Source: JBKBIP01 sp046297495 (GTDB lineage: Bacteria > Planctomycetota > Planctomycetia > Gemmatales > Gemmataceae). From it: a stretch of 64,000 nucleotides of DNA. The notes under the pieces are model-generated. The model was given only the letters and a program-made list of their open reading frames with translations, did not search any database and had not been told where the DNA came from. Below, piece after piece: positions 63,010 to 64,000 of the stretch; positions within the stretch are counted from its first letter, which is position 1, and each line of letters opens with the position of its first letter. The translations under genes were made by a program, and so were the position numbers. The stretch is from assembly GCA_046297495.1 (NCBI GenBank), contig JBKBIP010000002.1, forward strand, positions 124,001 to 188,000, given 5' to 3'.

Positions 63010-64000
63010 ATGCGACAGGTTTCGATAAATGCTCTTTTCCCCTGCGTGTCCGTGTTAGCGGTTTTGCTGGCATCTTCTCCCCTCTGCGCCCAGGCCAAGA
63101 AACCCGCGCCGGTCGAGGAGGATTACTACCGCCTGATCACGTTTCCGCTGCCGAAGGACGTGGTCATGGAAGTGGGCGGCTTGGATTGGCTGGACTCGGC
63201 GAAAACTCGCTTGCTGGCCTGCACGCGGCGTGGTGATTTGTGGGTGATCGACAATCCCTATGCCGACCCGCCGGCTCTAGCAGACGTGCCGTTGACCATG
63301 AAAGACGATACAGGCAAGACGATTCAAGTACCCCCTGATCCCAACCGGAGCGTGCGCTATAAACGGATGTTGTTCGGCTTGCATGAACCATTGGGGTTGC
63401 TGACGCGCCCCGATGGCATCTACATGGCCCAACGCGGCGAGTTAACCCGCGTGCGGGACACGACGGGAGATGACCGTATCAACGTGGTGGATACCATTTG
63501 TGACCAATGGGAAATCAGCGGCAGCTATCATGAATACGCTTTTGGGCCGAAGATCGACCGCGATGGCAACATGTGGGTGACGCTCAATCGGCCCTTCGGC
63601 GGCGGCCAGGAAGCGACGGCCTACTGGCGCGGCTGGGCCGTCAAGATCGACCCCAAAGGGCGAATGCTCCCGGTTTGTCCAGGGTTGCGCTCCCCGGCGG
63701 GACTGGGGACCAACGCCGAAGGAGACATGTTCTACACGGACAATCAAGGGGACTGGGTGGCGGTGTGCAAGCTCGGTCACTTGAAACAGGGCTTGTTTCA
63801 GGGAAATCCCATCGGCCTGGAATCGTGTGATCATCCGCTGTCGCCGATGAAGCATCCAGGCAAAGGTTTTCCCAAGAGCGGCTTGATGTGGCCCGATGCC
63901 GTCCGCGAGATGCCGTGGCTCGTGCCCCCTGCCGTCTGGTTCCCCTATCCCGAAATGGGCAAGTCCCACAGCGACATCCTGACCGATGACACGGGCGGCA
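63010..64000 (+). CDS. Secreted beta-propeller protein, N-terminal part
   Basis: The frame is open to the window end (330 codons). A signal peptide ('VSVLAVLLASSPLCAQAKKPA') precedes propeller-like strands: 'MEVGGLDWLDSAKTRLLACTRRGDLWVIDN', 'LTRPDGIYMAQRGELTRVRDTTGDDRINVVDT', 'KIDRDGNMWVTLN', 'CPGLRSPAGLGTNAEGDMFYTDNQGDWV'. This fits the planctomycete group of membrane-bound-dehydrogenase-like propellers (DUF7133 type), which often carry a CxxCH haem site near their C-terminus, beyond the window. GGAG about 7 bases upstream supports the ATG at 63010. It follows the multi-haem cytochrome after 112 bases and probably works with it. Confidence 0.8.
   Translation, partial: MRQVSINALFPCVSVLAVLLASSPLCAQAKKPAPVEEDYYRLITFPLPKDVVMEVGGLDWLDSAKTRLLACTRRGDLWVIDNPYADPPALADVPLTMKDDTGKTIQVPPDPNRSVRYKRMLFGLHEPLGLLTRPDGIYMAQRGELTRVRDTTGDDRINVVDTICDQWEISGSYHEYAFGPKIDRDGNMWVTLNRPFGGGQEATAYWRGWAVKIDPKGRMLPVCPGLRSPAGLGTNAEGDMFYTDNQGDWVAVCKLGHLKQGLFQGNPIGLESCDHPLSPMKHPGKGFPKSGLMWPDAVREMPWLVPPAVWFPYPEMGKSHSDILTDDTGG

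Overview
The window is GC-rich chromosomal DNA from a planctomycete, most likely of the Gemmata group. Markers for this are a DUF1501 secreted protein, a multi-haem PA14 cytochrome of planctomycete type, a surface protein with an N-terminal 'LEDRLAPA' motif, a serine/threonine kinase fused to an extracellular beta-helix, an arylsulfatase, and several long secreted proteins of unknown function. The assignment is inferred from protein families; no rRNA lies in the window. I see no phage, intact insertion sequence, CRISPR array or plasmid function. Most genes are chromosomal housekeeping or lineage-specific.

Layout. 0-6.6 kb: the end of a kynurenine 3-monooxygenase, two membrane proteins of unknown role, an unrecognised 478-residue protein, an amidohydrolase and a short-chain dehydrogenase. 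6.7 kb: tRNA-Gln(CUG). 7-11 kb: histidine degradation, hutU-hutI-hutG, without hutH. 11.1 kb: a 28-residue, extremely basic protein with a strong promoter and ribosome-binding site. 11.3-15.3 kb: a large repeat-rich surface protein on the minus strand. 15.7-21.5 kb: a VOC protein, argH, lysA and a secreted HEAT-like protein with a receiver-like domain. 21.7-25 kb: a sigma-54 response regulator and an MFS carrier. 25.3 kb: a stretch able to form a multi-helix RNA. 25.6-32 kb: a PDZ protein, the kinase/beta-helix protein and an aldehyde dehydrogenase. 32.3-40 kb: a secreted nitrilase-like amidase, a PQQ-type propeller, a bicupin of the oxalate decarboxylase family, a thioredoxin-fold protein lacking its cysteines, a small planctomycete protein and a lipoprotein.

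40-43.4 kb (minus strand): ruvC, ruvA and ruvB, followed by a diverged RNase HII-like gene. Together they look like a DNA recombination and repair unit. 43.8-48.2 kb: an acyltransferase/acyl-ACP synthetase fusion, a TrmJ-like RNA methylase and a double universal stress protein. 48.3-53 kb (minus): acyl-CoA dehydrogenase, a TPR protein and a sulfatase. 53.4-55.7 kb: polyphosphate kinase, interrupted by 100 N that probably stand for almost no missing sequence. 55.8-64 kb: a secreted DUF3352-like protein, a DUF1501 protein, a Pmp3-like peptide, the multi-haem cytochrome and the start of a secreted beta-propeller. This last stretch carries four copies of a 16-nt intergenic motif.

Most promising for follow-up: the 28-residue basic protein, the structured intergenic element near 25.4 kb, the RNase HII-like gene behind ruvB, the secreted receiver-like protein, and the nested duplications in the surface protein. 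I did not find a clear new defence or mobile system.
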